Notes: generated by a model not told the origin, from the letters alone. DNA of 64,000 nucleotides from Bacillus sp. OV322 (GCF_900112495.1 NZ_FOMA01000005.1:1-64000); one strand, 5' to 3'. Counted from the stretch's first letter, positions 17,483 through 26,736 are shown. Program-made: numbers and translations.

Positions 17483-17587
17483 CTCATCAACTTTGCTGTA
17501 AATAAAAGGGGACTTTTGATATTATCAAAATATAGAATAAAGTTTGGAATTTTCACCTTGTTCTATAAAGTGTAACAGGGGGTTTAT

Positions 17588-18124
17588 ATGATTAAAAAAA
17601 TGATTGCAGCTTCTGTGCTTATCCTTCTCATTACCGTTGCGATTGTACAGGCTATGGATAATGGAAAAGAAAAGGGGAAGGAAGGCAGACAGACATCTGC
17701 AGGCGTTAAAGTTGGTGAAGAGGCTCCAGACTTTGATCTTTATACACTGGAAGGGAAGAAAGTAAAGCTTTCAGAATTTAAAGGCAAAAAGCTGCTGATC
17801 AATTTTTGGGCCACCTGGTGTGAGCCTTGTAAAGAAGAAATGCCCCACTTGGAGGAATTTTATAAAAATTCCGCCTCGAACGCAGTAATTCTTGCTGTAA
17901 ATATTGATCCTGAAAATGACGTAGAAGGCTATGCGCAAAAAATGGGTCTCACCTTTCCCATCCTTTTGGATAATCAGGAAAAAAGCAAAGCAGTGAATGA
18001 ACGATATGGGGTAGCTGCTGTACCGAGCAGTTTTTTAGTCGATTCTAAAGGTGTAATTCGGCAAAAATTTATAGGCGCCATTAATTTTGATGTTATGAAA
18101 AAAAGCATGGAAAAGTTAAAATAA
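17588..18124 (+). CDS. yneN: Membrane-anchored thioredoxin-like protein YneN
   Basis: The 178-residue protein has an N-terminal membrane anchor (about residues 5-22), so the domain faces outside. A TlpA/ResA-type thioredoxin domain with the active site WATWCEPCKEE begins near residue 38. The cis-proline loop AVPSSF is present. Extracytoplasmic reductases of this type act on cytochrome or spore-envelope disulfides; the substrate here is unknown. The position just after citB is that of B. subtilis yneN. AGGGGG precedes the ATG. Confidence 0.88.
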   Translation: MIKKMIAASVLILLITVAIVQAMDNGKEKGKEGRQTSAGVKVGEEAPDFDLYTLEGKKVKLSEFKGKKLLINFWATWCEPCKEEMPHLEEFYKNSASNAVILAVNIDPENDVEGYAQKMGLTFPILLDNQEKSKAVNERYGVAAVPSSFLVDSKGVIRQKFIGAINFDVMKKSMEKLK

Positions 18125-18130
18125 GTATTT

Positions 18131-18177
18131 AGGCATAGCCGGGTTCCGTGACTGAAACCTGGCATGCCTTTTTTTTA
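18131..18177 (+). terminator. yneN terminator
   Basis: AGGCAT and ATGCCT flank GCCGGGTTC ... GAAACCTGGC, ending in a T8 run. Confidence 0.85.
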
Positions 18178-18249
18178 GGTGATATGATGTCATAATTTTA
18201 TGTGAATTTGGCGATACTGATTATAAATCAAATGAAAAAAGGTGAAATT

Positions 18250-18378
18250 ATGAAAAGAAGGAAAAGATCGTTTGAAGATTTAGTGCTTGAAAACAAAATG
18301 GAGTTATTAAAGGATTTGAAACAGATGGAAAAAATTGAAGAACGGCTGGAAAACAGGCATATGTTAAAGGCAGAGTAA
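18250..18378 (+). CDS. Fur-regulated basic protein B (FbpB) family protein
   Basis: A 42-residue basic, helical protein (KRRKRSFEDLVLENK, then KIEERLENRH) that fits the FbpB family of Bacillus. B. subtilis FbpB is proposed to help the small RNA FsrA in the iron-sparing response. A partial palindrome, TGATTATAAATCA, lies about 30 bases upstream. It resembles a Fur/PerR-type box but weakly, so iron control is only a possibility. The start is ATG behind AAAAGGTGAAA. Confidence 0.75.
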   Translation: MKRRKRSFEDLVLENKMELLKDLKQMEKIEERLENRHMLKAE

Positions 18379-18444
18379 CCTTCAAAATATGTCAGTAATG
18401 TTTCCTCTTTTTAAGTAAAAGATAATAAAAAGGAGGAGATAGAC

Positions 18445-18588
18445 ATGGGCAATCCAAAAAAAGATTCTAAACATTTTACACCAAGCCATATTGGTACCAA
18501 ATCACGGTCATTTGGCAATAATAAAGGCAAGCAGATGGGAGATAAATCCGGGGAGCATCCTCAAGTTATTCAGACGAAGGGTGAATGA
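18445..18588 (+). CDS. sspN: Acid-soluble spore protein SspN
   Basis: A 47-residue protein with [19 protein letters not shown] at the start and VIQTKGE at the end, matching SspN of B. subtilis (48 residues). In B. subtilis sspN and tlp form one forespore operon. Tlp follows here 76 bases later. AGGAGGAG lies five bases before the ATG. Confidence 0.92.
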   Translation: MGNPKKDSKHFTPSHIGTKSRSFGNNKGKQMGDKSGEHPQVIQTKGE

Positions 18589-18664
18589 CCGGAATTAATT
18601 AGTTAATTGTAATTTTATTATGTTAACTTGAATGTTTATAAAACACGATGGAGGTAATGATGCA

Positions 18665-18898
18665 ATGACATACAACAAGCCAAATCCCGACGATCGTTCA
18701 GATAATGTAGAAAAATTGCAGGATGCTGTCCAAAATACAATTGAAAACATTGATAGGGCAGAAGAGTCTCTAGAATTTGCTACAGGGGATGAAAAGCAGC
18801 AAATTATGGATAAAAATGAAAGAAGAAGAGACAGCATCCAGGGAATGCGGAATGAAATAAAAGATGAAGACGCTGCACGAAAAAACGGTTATCAATAA
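18665..18898 (+). CDS. tlp: Small acid-soluble spore protein Tlp
   Basis: A 77-residue acidic protein beginning TYNKPNPDDRSDNVEKLQ with the ENIDRAEESLEFA block, typical of Tlp (thioredoxin-like by name only). It is made in the forespore with SspN. The start at 18665 is taken because GGAGG lies ten bases upstream; the frame is open earlier without a site. Confidence 0.92.
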   Translation: MTYNKPNPDDRSDNVEKLQDAVQNTIENIDRAEESLEFATGDEKQQIMDKNERRRDSIQGMRNEIKDEDAARKNGYQ

Positions 18899-18921
18899 TA
18901 AATGTATCAATCATCATTTTT

Positions 18922-18962
18922 GGAAAAAAGGGAGAAAGAGCATTGCTTTCTTCCTTTTTTGC
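18922..18962 (+). terminator. sspN-tlp terminator
   Basis: AAAAAAGGGAGAAAG ... CTTTCTTCCTTTTTT forms a long stem after tlp. Confidence 0.75.
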
Positions 18963-19034
18963 TTTTCATCCTCTTAGAGCACAATAATAAATAAGATGGT
19001 GAAAATATGATAAAATTACATATAGAATGCAGGA

Positions 19035-21401
19035 ATGAAAGATGTGATAAAGCTGAAAACAAGACAGCAGATAAAAGAAATGGCAGCAGAAAAAGCAGCG
19101 CGGTTTTCAAATGAATTAGAAAGTCTCGGTTACATTAAAAATCAAGAGGAGTTAATAAAGTTAATCCAGCTTTATGACGAGCCTGGCAGTGATGCTGATA
19201 AGCTAAAGTCGGAGTTATTTGGCATGCTTGCACAGTCCCAAAAAGAAAAGTTTGGGGAAGATTCGTTATTTATGGCATGGCTAAAGAAGGCAAGTGAATT
19301 GGATCCGGCCAACCAAAGAGTGAATGGGCTGCTTGCAGAGTCAAATTTGGAGAAATTCAGATATCTGGCAGAACCCCTTGTTTTCCCAATAATTCGTGAA
19401 ACAGATAACCGTACGGCTAAAAAGAAGATAGCGGATGAATATATAACAAAATGCGAAATATTCCTTGGAAAATTGGAAACTGCAGTACGTGATTTAGAAA
19501 TTGGAATCGGACGCGCCCGAAAACTTGGAAATGAGCCGCTCGTTTCTAAATATCAGAATTTGACCAATATGGCCAATGAGATATTCTTAGAGCTTTCTGG
19601 GCTCCACGCAGCATCTAAAGAATATGGTGAATCGATTACCGGCGTATTTTACACGTCGACTCATTTTCTTGATATGCAGGAACATATCAGCCGCCTTGGG
19701 ACCCTGAGATCTGATTGGAATGAAATTTTCAGTGAGTACTTAGATGAACATTCAGAACAGGCTGCTGGCCCGCTGGATGAACTGCAAAATATGATAGGGC
19801 TATCCTCGGTAAAAAGAAGAGTGAATGATTATTATCATTTTCTGCAATATCAGCAAAGAAGAAAAGAAATGGGTTTTAGGGCAAAAGACGGGCAAAGTAT
19901 GAACATGGTTTTGACTGGGAATCCGGGTACCGGTAAAACGACGCTGGCCCGTCTTTTTGCACGGATTTATAATAGCCTTGGGGTATTGCCTAAGGAGAAG
20001 GTATATGAAGTTGATCGGTCACAGCTAATAGGAGCGTATGTCGGGCAAACGGAAGAAAACGTGAAGGCAGCCGTTGAAAGGGCAATAGGAGGAGTCCTGT
20101 TTATAGACGAAGCCTATAGCCTGAAACGGGATGGCCAGTCAGGCAATGATTATGGACAAACTGCGATAGATACACTGGTTTCTTTAATTACAAGCGAAAA
20201 ATATTCCGGAAAATTTGCGGTTATACTTGCTGGCTATCCGGATGAAATGAGGCAATTCCTGAATGCAAACCCTGGCCTGCAAAGCAGATTCCCTCAAGCG
20301 AACCATATTCATCTTGTAGATTTCTCTACAGAAGAATTGCTGCTGATCGCTGAAAAAACAGCGGAGGAAAATGATTATTTTTTAACCAGCGAAGCGAGGA
20401 TTGAACTGGGAAAAAGAATTGAAAAAGAAAAAGTGGATGAAACATTCGGAAATGCCCGGGCCGTTAAGGACATCATTACTGAGGCCATTTTTAAAAAGGG
20501 CTCAAAACAAGGACTGGATGAAGATATTTTTCAGTATACGCTGCTCAGTAAAGATGATTTTGAAGTACAGGAAGAGGATGCTTCGATTGCATCGTTGTCA
20601 CAGTTAAATCAGCTGATAGGGCTTTCGGGAATAAAAGAGGAAGTTCAGACACTCGCTTCTTTTGCTGAAGTTCAGTCTATACGCAGAAAAAAATCCCTTC
20701 CTGCTGTTCCAATTCAGCTGCATGCTGTCTTTACCGGAAACCCCGGCACAGGGAAAACCACTGTTGCCAAAATATATTCCCGGCTCTTAAAAGAAAGGGG
20801 TATGCTGAAGCGCGGTCACTTAATTGTCACAAGCAGGGCAGATTTTGTTGCAGGATATGTAGGGCAAACTGCAATCAAAACAAAGAAAAAAATAAGAGAA
20901 GCCCTAGGCGGAGTCCTGTTTATCGATGAGGCATATTCTCTGTTAAGCCACACTGAGGGTGACTTTGGCAAAGAGGTGATTGATACGCTCGTAGATGAGA
21001 TGACCAAACATAATGAAAATCTTGTTGTCATCCTGGCTGGCTATCCGGAAGAAATGAAAAGCCTGCTGCGGAGCAATCCTGGCCTTCGTTCCAGATTTAA
21101 AAAGTTTTTTAATTTTAGCGATTATACAGCAGAAGAGATGATTTCAATCATGGAAAGCTATGCAGGAAATTATCACTATGAGCTTACGGATGATGCAAAA
21201 TCATTTCTCTTAGAAAACCTTAGCAGAAAGCCTGTAAAGGGGAACGGGCGCTTTGCTGCTAATTTAATCGATGAAACCATCCAGCTGCAGTCTTCCCGCC
21301 TATTTAGAGAGCCGGAGTTAATGGAAGAACAGAACAATTTATCGCTGCTGAAAAAAGAAGACATTAAAGCAGCATTCGAAAAAGTAGAAAGCGGGGATTA
21401 A
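19035..21401 (+). CDS. Double-AAA ATPase of the CbxX/CfqX (SpoVK/EccA-like) family
   Basis: The 788-residue protein has a helical N-terminal region (1-250) and then two CbxX/CfqX-type AAA modules. Module 1 has Walker A GNPGTGKT at 295-302 and Walker B VLFIDEAYSL. Module 2 has the same Walker A at 568-575 and another VLFIDEAYSLL. Both keep the post-Walker arginine segments (NPGLQSRF, NPGLRSRF). Single-module relatives include B. subtilis SpoVK and rubisco activase CbbX; EccA of type VII secretion has a helical N-terminus plus one module. The role here is unknown. A GTG at 19044 is an alternative start with better spacing to AGGA. Confidence 0.8.
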   Translation: MKDVIKLKTRQQIKEMAAEKAARFSNELESLGYIKNQEELIKLIQLYDEPGSDADKLKSELFGMLAQSQKEKFGEDSLFMAWLKKASELDPANQRVNGLLAESNLEKFRYLAEPLVFPIIRETDNRTAKKKIADEYITKCEIFLGKLETAVRDLEIGIGRARKLGNEPLVSKYQNLTNMANEIFLELSGLHAASKEYGESITGVFYTSTHFLDMQEHISRLGTLRSDWNEIFSEYLDEHSEQAAGPLDELQNMIGLSSVKRRVNDYYHFLQYQQRRKEMGFRAKDGQSMNMVLTGNPGTGKTTLARLFARIYNSLGVLPKEKVYEVDRSQLIGAYVGQTEENVKAAVERAIGGVLFIDEAYSLKRDGQSGNDYGQTAIDTLVSLITSEKYSGKFAVILAGYPDEMRQFLNANPGLQSRFPQANHIHLVDFSTEELLLIAEKTAEENDYFLTSEARIELGKRIEKEKVDETFGNARAVKDIITEAIFKKGSKQGLDEDIFQYTLLSKDDFEVQEEDASIASLSQLNQLIGLSGIKEEVQTLASFAEVQSIRRKKSLPAVPIQLHAVFTGNPGTGKTTVAKIYSRLLKERGMLKRGHLIVTSRADFVAGYVGQTAIKTKKKIREALGGVLFIDEAYSLLSHTEGDFGKEVIDTLVDEMTKHNENLVVILAGYPEEMKSLLRSNPGLRSRFKKFFNFSDYTAEEMISIMESYAGNYHYELTDDAKSFLLENLSRKPVKGNGRFAANLIDETIQLQSSRLFREPELMEEQNNLSLLKKEDIKAAFEKVESGD

Positions 21402-21402
21402 A

Positions 21403-21831
21403 TTGCTGATTTCAAAAAAAAACATAGAAGTGAGATATGCGGAAACGGATCAAATGGGTGTGGTGTATCATACAAACTATATTGTTTGGATGGAACTGGG
21501 CAGAACAGAACTGGTAAAGGATCTTGGATTTAATTACGCAGAGATGGAGAAAGATGGAATTATATCTCCTGTAATTGATGTGAATGTTTCCTACAAGCGC
21601 CCCGTCCGGTATGGAGAGACTGCACTTGTTAAAACATGGATTGAGCATTATGATGGCATACGGATTATTTATGGATACGAAATTTATACTGAATCAAATG
21701 ATCTTGCTGTTTCTGCCACTTCCTCGCATGTTTGTGTGAAAAAAGACAGCTTTAGGCCAATCTCCATTAAAAGAGTGTTCCCGGATTGGCATGAAGCATA
21801 CGAAGCGAATAAAAAAACAGATCAAAAGTAA
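21403..21831 (+). CDS. yneP: Hot-dog fold acyl-CoA thioesterase YneP
   Basis: A 142-residue 4HBT-type protein with the active-site segment YAETDQMGVVYHTNYIVWME, as in YbgC-like thioesterases. It cleaves acyl-CoA thioesters; the natural substrate is unknown. It starts with TTG one base after the ATPase stop, so the two genes are coupled. Position and length match B. subtilis yneP. Confidence 0.9.
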   Translation: MLISKKNIEVRYAETDQMGVVYHTNYIVWMELGRTELVKDLGFNYAEMEKDGIISPVIDVNVSYKRPVRYGETALVKTWIEHYDGIRIIYGYEIYTESNDLAVSATSSHVCVKKDSFRPISIKRVFPDWHEAYEANKKTDQK

Positions 21832-21961
21832 TGAGAGCGGATTTTCCGCTTATACCGGCAAGTATTTCGTTAAATGGTATTTCCGGCTATAAGCAGAAGA
21901 GGAGAGAAGTGCCCTTCTGATGTAAATGATACAGCCTGTTTAAAAAAAGGAGGAAACATTA

Positions 21962-22282
21962 TTGGCTTTTGGGATAAAAAGAAAAGATCTTTTGGAATGG
22001 AAAAATAAAATCCAAAAAGGGGAAATTGCATTTCTGACCCACTTTTGGCTGGATGACCGTTTTCCTGGTTGTACAACGGTCACAAAAGTGGGCTGCGGCG
22101 ATTTAAAAAAGCTCGAAGCCTGGGGAAAAAAATATGGATTGAAGAAAGAGTGGATCCACCATCGGAAAGATGGCTACTCTCACTTCGATTTATTAGGTAC
22201 CTCACAAAGAGATATACTTAAAAAGGAAGGTATATCGGATAGATTAATAGAAAAAAGTGCCCGTAATTCTCACCTTTCATAA
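21962..22282 (+). CDS. yneQ: YneQ-like protein, unknown function
   Basis: A 106-residue basic protein with TLTHFWLDDRFPGCTTVTKVGC-like features in its middle (residues 24-46) and a WIHHRKDGYSHFDLLG block. It corresponds in place and size to B. subtilis YneQ, a conserved protein without assigned function. The Cys, His and Asp residues could bind a metal, but that is speculation. TTG start behind AAGGAGGAAA. Confidence 0.75.
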   Translation: MAFGIKRKDLLEWKNKIQKGEIAFLTHFWLDDRFPGCTTVTKVGCGDLKKLEAWGKKYGLKKEWIHHRKDGYSHFDLLGTSQRDILKKEGISDRLIEKSARNSHLS

Positions 22283-22292
22283 AAAACACCGG

Positions 22293-22340
22293 AGCCATAA
22301 TAAATGCCCCCTAATCCAATAGGGGGCATTTATTATGGCT
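22293..22340. repeat. Perfect 21-bp inverted repeat with six-base loop
   Basis: AGCCATAATAAATGCCCCCTA and its exact complement flank ATCCAA, between the converging genes yneQ and yneR. No T run follows immediately on either strand; on the minus strand CCGGTGTTTTTT comes after the stem. It may be a two-way terminator or a remnant of a mobile element. Confidence 0.8.
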
Positions 22341-22480
22341 AAATATACAGATATAGATAAACGGAAAGGTATAAATGTTATTTAGGTAGTATCAGCAAAG
22401 TTTGCAGACTTCGCAGATTCTATTAGAGATAAAAGCCAGCTATCTAAACTGGATTCAATAGAAATTATTATTATTGGAGC

Positions 22481-22771
22481 CTATTTTTTGTATAAAAACT
22501 CGGGTTCGTTATACTTTTGATTAAACTCAATATGCAAGTCATTTCCGTCAAAGTACCATGAGTCGGTTTCTTCAACAAAGAATGAAATGCCCATTTTTTC
22601 AGTTTGGGCAGCCGGATTTTCGGGATCAGTATTGTTGACCCCTAATGAAAAGCCGCTTTGTATAGGACTGTATCCTCCATATCTTGCGAAAAAACGGAGA
22701 GAATCTCCTTCTTTTAACGAAAGTTCATCTTTATACCATGCTGCTGCTTCATCGTTAATAAATATTTTCAT
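22481..22771 (-). CDS. yneR: HesB/IscA-fold protein YneR
   Basis: A 96-residue protein of the iron-sulfur A-type scaffold fold (HesB-like) without the conserved cysteines of true IscA, as in B. subtilis YneR. The segment SLRFFARYGGYSP is typical. The function is unknown. The start at 22771 follows AGGGAG; an in-frame ATG at 22804 is less well placed. Confidence 0.85.
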   Translation of the reverse strand: MKIFINDEAAAWYKDELSLKEGDSLRFFARYGGYSPIQSGFSLGVNNTDPENPAAQTEKMGISFFVEETDSWYFDGNDLHIEFNQKYNEPEFLYKK

Positions 22772-23255
22772 AGCAAAGTCTCCCTTCATACTAGTCATTA
22801 ACAATAGTATATAGCAATGCTAGTAAAGAAGCGAACGATGTGTCATCCCGGCAGGAAGCTGGACCTCGCGATGGTTCCAGGGGGGCATGTAAGGAAATAC
22901 AATGGCGAACCTTGATTGATTAGATGTCTGTGGAAATTGAAATCCTATTAATCATTTTCTCTCTTTAAAAGTAAGCTGGTGCAAAAAAATCAGAAGAGTT
23001 GCTATATTGTGTTAAAATATAGATATTAACTGTACTACTTTTAATAACGGCTTGCTAGTCATGTGATATAAATACTTCAGTCGTTCAGTGACACTGCTGA
23101 TATATACATTACTCCTTTTACGGGATGAGTTTAGTTAACTGAATAGATGTAGATTATATGGTTTCGAAAACAACATATATTTATCTATGTATTATTAATA
23201 GGTAGTGAGAATTGATGGTATATAATAACGCGATATAGTTAAGGGGGCTGGGTGA
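22772..23255. other. Gene-free stretch before padR-like gene
   Basis: About 480 bases without a convincing gene. Several TATATA/ACATATAT stretches near 23099 and 23170 could be regulator sites for the PadR protein. No clear operator palindrome was found. Confidence 0.4.
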
Positions 23256-23585
23256 ATGCGTAAATCCGAATTGCTGAAAGGCAGCACAGAGATGGTGCTT
23301 CTTTCAATTTTAAAGAACCGGGATATGTATGGGTACGAAATTATCGAGGAATTAAAAAGAATCAGTGATGGATACCTGTTATTTAAAGAAGGAATGCTGT
23401 ATCCGGCTTTGAAAAAATTAGAAGAAAAAGAACTTGTGAAAAGTTATTGGAGAGATTCTCTGGAGGGGCCAAGCAGGAAATATTACTACATTACCAAAAA
23501 TGGTGTGCGCGAACTAAAGGAGCAAATTACAGAGTGGGAGCTTTTTCATGAGATCATTAATAAAGTAGTCCATCATCAGAAGTGA
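23256..23585 (+). CDS. PadR-family transcriptional regulator
   Basis: The 109-residue protein starts with the PadR winged-helix pattern LLKGSTEMVLLSIL. The typical MYGYEIIEELKR and LFKEGMLYPALKKLEE recognition helix and wing follow. The C-terminal dimer helix is short, so it is the small (subfamily 2) type. Such proteins usually repress a neighbouring membrane or transporter gene, but none is adjacent here; the next genes face the other way. It is not part of the B. subtilis yne order. AGGGGG precedes the ATG. Confidence 0.88.
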   Translation: MRKSELLKGSTEMVLLSILKNRDMYGYEIIEELKRISDGYLLFKEGMLYPALKKLEEKELVKSYWRDSLEGPSRKYYYITKNGVRELKEQITEWELFHEIINKVVHHQK

Positions 23586-23618
23586 GCATGGGGTAATAAC
23601 AGAACAGGACAAAAAAAT

Positions 23619-23664
23619 AGAGAGCTTATCTCGGGCATTGTCTGCCTTCGGCGGCTCTCTCTTC
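23619..23664 (-). terminator. Terminator of the YycC-like gene
   Basis: AGAGAGC ... GCTCTCT. On the minus strand it is followed by ATTTTTTT, just after the stop of the small minus-strand gene. Confidence 0.6.
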
Positions 23665-23671
23665 TTGTTCT

Positions 23672-23812
23672 TTATTCCTTTTCCTTTGCTTCCATTTCAG
23701 CTATTTTTGCGATAAGAATATGCGGAGGCATATGCATGATCTGTTCAATTGGCACTGATAGCGATTTTGAAAGCTTAATGGCAGTTTCAGCCGATATTTG
23801 CAGAGGCTTCAT
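23672..23812 (-). CDS. YycC-like small protein
   Basis: A 46-residue protein starting MKPLQISAETAIKLSK and containing PIEQIMHMPPHIL, which resembles the B. subtilis YycC family. The function is unknown. AAAGGAG lies eight bases before the ATG and a terminator follows the stop. Confidence 0.75.
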   Translation of the reverse strand: MKPLQISAETAIKLSKSLSVPIEQIMHMPPHILIAKIAEMEAKEKE

Positions 23813-23900
23813 ATTAGCTCCTTTCTTTTCGAAGTACTGTCAGCTGCGAAAATTAAAAGCCAGCCCCTATGTTTTGGTTTGGGATGGCAGGAATATATAT

Positions 23901-24491
23901 TTAAATCCATTTTACTTTCGGCTCGGTTTTATCCAGAATCCGTTTAATGTTTGCACGGTGGCGATAAAAAATAAATATGGCCAGCACTCCAAGGACGAGT
24001 ATCAGGGGCCAGTCGCTCCACTTAAAAATCATGGCATATGCCAGTGAAACGATTGAAGCCACCATGGAGGAAAGAGACACATATTTTGATAAATACAGCG
24101 CAATAAAGAAGGCGGCTAAGACTACAACGAACAGCAGAGGTACATAGGCAAGTACGATTCCTCCCGAAGTAGCTACAGCTTTTCCGCCGCGGAACCCTGC
24201 GAAAACAGGGAACATATGGCCGATTACAGCAAAAACTCCTGCCAGAAGGGGGTGGATATGAGCTCCGATCATCATAGGCAGCATAGTAGCCAATGTGCCT
24301 TTTAATATATCCATTATGGTAACAGCCATTCCGGCTTTAAAGCCGAGCGTCCGAAAAGTATTGGTGCCGCCGAGGTTTTTGCTTCCGTGTTCACGGATAT
24401 CCGTTTTATAAAAGATCTTGCCGATAATCAAGCCGGAAGGAATAGAACCAAGCAGGTAGGCAAGCGCCAATGTGATAATAATTAGTAACAT
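23901..24491 (-). CDS. plsY: Acyl-phosphate:glycerol-3-phosphate acyltransferase PlsY
   Basis: The 196-residue integral membrane enzyme acylates glycerol-3-phosphate with acyl-phosphate, the first step of phospholipid synthesis in Gram-positive bacteria. The three conserved loops are present: GSIPSG, the [12 protein letters not shown] phosphate site, and [18 protein letters not shown]. Five to seven membrane segments are predicted. It is YneS in B. subtilis and sits in the same neighbourhood next to yneR, yneT and parE. AAAGGGC precedes the ATG. Confidence 0.96.
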   Translation of the reverse strand: MLLIIITLALAYLLGSIPSGLIIGKIFYKTDIREHGSKNLGGTNTFRTLGFKAGMAVTIMDILKGTLATMLPMMIGAHIHPLLAGVFAVIGHMFPVFAGFRGGKAVATSGGIVLAYVPLLFVVVLAAFFIALYLSKYVSLSSMVASIVSLAYAMIFKWSDWPLILVLGVLAIFIFYRHRANIKRILDKTEPKVKWI

Positions 24492-24799
24492 ATTGCAGCC
24501 CTTTCTTATATGTATTTATTTGTATGTATGATTGCTTTTGCGGATTGCACTTTCGTATGTTTATCCAAAAAGCATGTATACCTTTAGCCATTAAGCAAGG
24601 TACTCTATATTTTATCATGATTATGCAAAAAAACCATCGGCTATGAGATTTTTTATTCCATGAATTTTGAAGCTTTTATTCATGAAAGCTTTAAACTATG
24701 CAATTTACATCCAAAACCTTCCTGTCCTTTTCCATGGCATTAGGCAGTTATGTTAAAATAGGAATGTAGTAGACTAGTTGATGAAAACGGGAGATTGTT
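24492..24799. other. Divergent control region plsY / permease
   Basis: No gene. It contains runs rich in ATTTTATC and TTAAAATAGGAAT near 24750 that could be -10 regions. Nothing is certain. Confidence 0.35.
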
Positions 24800-26101
24800 A
24801 TGAAAAATTTATTTGGCGCTCTGCAATGGATCGCTTTTATGGTTGCTTCTTCAATCGTAGCGCCTATTGCGATTGCAGACTTATTCGGTTTAACCGGTCA
24901 TGAAGCAGCAGAATTTGTTCAAAGGACAATATTTGTTCTAGGCGTAGCCGGAGTCATCCAGGTAACCTGCGGGCACAGGCTGCCTATTAATGAAGGGCCG
25001 GCAGGTTTATGGTGGGGGGTGTTTGCCCTTTACGCAAGTTTCAGTACCACACTGTTTGCATCAGGCTCTGACACCCTAAGAGCCCTTCAGACAGCCCTGA
25101 TTGCAAGCGGCATCTTATTTATCATACTTAGTGCAGCAGGATTGATAAAAGTGGTCAGCCGCCTATTTACGCCTGTTGTGATGGGCATCTATCTGCTTCT
25201 TCTGGTTGTGCAGCTCAGCAAATCATTTTTAAACGGTATGCTTGGATTGGGGTATACAGGAAATAAAGCTGATTTAAAAATTGCCGGATTAAGCCTGCTG
25301 ACGGTGCTGATCACTTTTTATGTGACAAAACATAAAAAGGAATCCATCCGGCGCTACGGAGTGTTAATTTCCCTTGCCTGCGGCTGGCTTCTTTTTGCAG
25401 TTTGCGGAGCAGCGAAGAAGGCTGCCTATTCCCCGGATCAGCTGTTTTCACTTCCAAAGCTGTTTGCTTTTGGTTCCCCGAAGTTTAATTCAGGCATGAT
25501 CATGACCGCAGTATTTGTTACACTCCTTTTGCTGACGAATATGATAGCAAGCATCCGTTTAGCAGAAATGGCCATGGACTCAATAAAACCGGGAGAAGGC
25601 AAGGCAAATCTTAAATCAGCAGGCATGGCAGCCGGCATAAACCAGATATTAGGAGGAGTATTCAGTGCAGTTGGGCCTGTCCCGATTTCAGGTGCCGCGG
25701 GGTTTATTGCTGCAACGAGGATGACATCCAGACTGCCGTTTTTACTCGGCTCCATTTTAATTGCCGTTTCAAGCTTTTTTCCGCAGGTTATGGCCATTTT
25801 TACAGCCGTTCCGATTCCAGTTGGATATTCCGTGACATTTGTAGTGTTTACGGGCATGCTAGGCATGGCGTTTGCCGAATTCGAAAAGGAAAAAGAACAA
25901 AATAGAATACGTACGGTTATTGGCGTTTCACTATTGAGCGGAGTAGGCTTAATGTTTGTTCCCGCCGCAGCCTTTCAGGGGCTGCCTCCAATTATCGTTT
26001 CGCTGCTCAATAATGGCCTGGTGTTTGGCTCACTCGTATCCATATGTGCAGATCAGTGGACGAAGATTGTTTACAGAAGAAAGGCTCGGGGTGAAGCATA
26101 A
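24800..26101 (+). CDS. Purine/pyrimidine permease (NCS2 family)
   Basis: The 433-residue membrane protein has about 12-14 segments and the xanthine/uracil permease layout: QVTCGHRLPINEGPAGLWWG in the first half and the GPVPISGAAGFIAATR loop near residue 298. It should import a nucleobase by proton symport; uracil, xanthine and uric acid are all possible. It interrupts the B. subtilis order plsY-yneT-parE. GGGAGATTGTT precedes the ATG. Confidence 0.82.
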   Translation: MKNLFGALQWIAFMVASSIVAPIAIADLFGLTGHEAAEFVQRTIFVLGVAGVIQVTCGHRLPINEGPAGLWWGVFALYASFSTTLFASGSDTLRALQTALIASGILFIILSAAGLIKVVSRLFTPVVMGIYLLLLVVQLSKSFLNGMLGLGYTGNKADLKIAGLSLLTVLITFYVTKHKKESIRRYGVLISLACGWLLFAVCGAAKKAAYSPDQLFSLPKLFAFGSPKFNSGMIMTAVFVTLLLLTNMIASIRLAEMAMDSIKPGEGKANLKSAGMAAGINQILGGVFSAVGPVPISGAAGFIAATRMTSRLPFLLGSILIAVSSFFPQVMAIFTAVPIPVGYSVTFVVFTGMLGMAFAEFEKEKEQNRIRTVIGVSLLSGVGLMFVPAAAFQGLPPIIVSLLNNGLVFGSLVSICADQWTKIVYRRKARGEA

Positions 26102-26288
26102 TTCTTCAGGGGAAAGATAGCCGTTTATAGGAGAAATATGCACGGAAACAGCGGGAAAGTCAGCAATATCTCTATATTAAAGGCTAATAAAGATTTTTCT
26201 CCTGTTTGTTTATGTGCTAAAATTTAAAGATAAACAGGATTTATGCCTCCTGAACGAGAAATAGAATAAAACTAAGGAGCTGAAAATC

Positions 26289-26702
26289 ATGACAATGAAT
26301 ATTCCAAGCCGGGAAGAAATCGGCCGTATATTAAAAAAGGCCAAGGTAATTGCTGTGGTCGGATTATCAGACAATCCGGAACGTACATCCTATATGGTCT
26401 CAAAGGCCATGAAGGATAGCGGATATGAAATCATACCGGTAAATCCCTCTGTCGAAGAAGTTCTTGGAGTGAAAGCAGTTGCTTCCTTAAAAGATATTAA
26501 AGGACATGTAGATATTGTGAATGTTTTCCGCCGCTCCGAATACCTGCCGGAGATCGCCAGGGAATTCGACGAAGTCGATGCGGATATATTTTGGGCACAG
26601 CTGGGGCTTGAAAATGAAGAAGCGTATAATTTCTTAACAGAAAAAGGTTACACCGTCATCATGGATCGCTGCATCAAAGTGGAACATGCCCTTACAAAGT
26701 AA
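26289..26702 (+). CDS. yneT: CoA-binding domain protein YneT
   Basis: A 137-residue single Rossmann-like CoA-binding domain (AVVGLSDNPERTSYMVSKAM near residue 21, ending DRCIKVEH). It is the free-standing relative of the succinyl-CoA synthetase alpha domain, with unknown function. Position before parE matches B. subtilis yneT. AAGGAG lies nine bases before the ATG. Confidence 0.9.
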   Translation: MTMNIPSREEIGRILKKAKVIAVVGLSDNPERTSYMVSKAMKDSGYEIIPVNPSVEEVLGVKAVASLKDIKGHVDIVNVFRRSEYLPEIAREFDEVDADIFWAQLGLENEEAYNFLTEKGYTVIMDRCIKVEHALTK

Positions 26703-26706
26703 GGCT

Positions 26707-26736
26707 GAGAGCGGATAAAGCCCCGCTCTTTTTTTA
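26707..26736 (+). terminator. yneT terminator
   Basis: AGAGCGG-ATAAAGC-CCCGCTCT followed by TTTTTTT. Confidence 0.85.

Noticed and set aside
18213-18232. Fur box before the FbpB-like gene
   Set aside because: TGATTATAAATCA is palindromic but too far from the Fur consensus to list as a site.
23736-24047. 103-codon frame on the plus strand
   Set aside because: It is the antisense of the YycC-like gene and the end of plsY.
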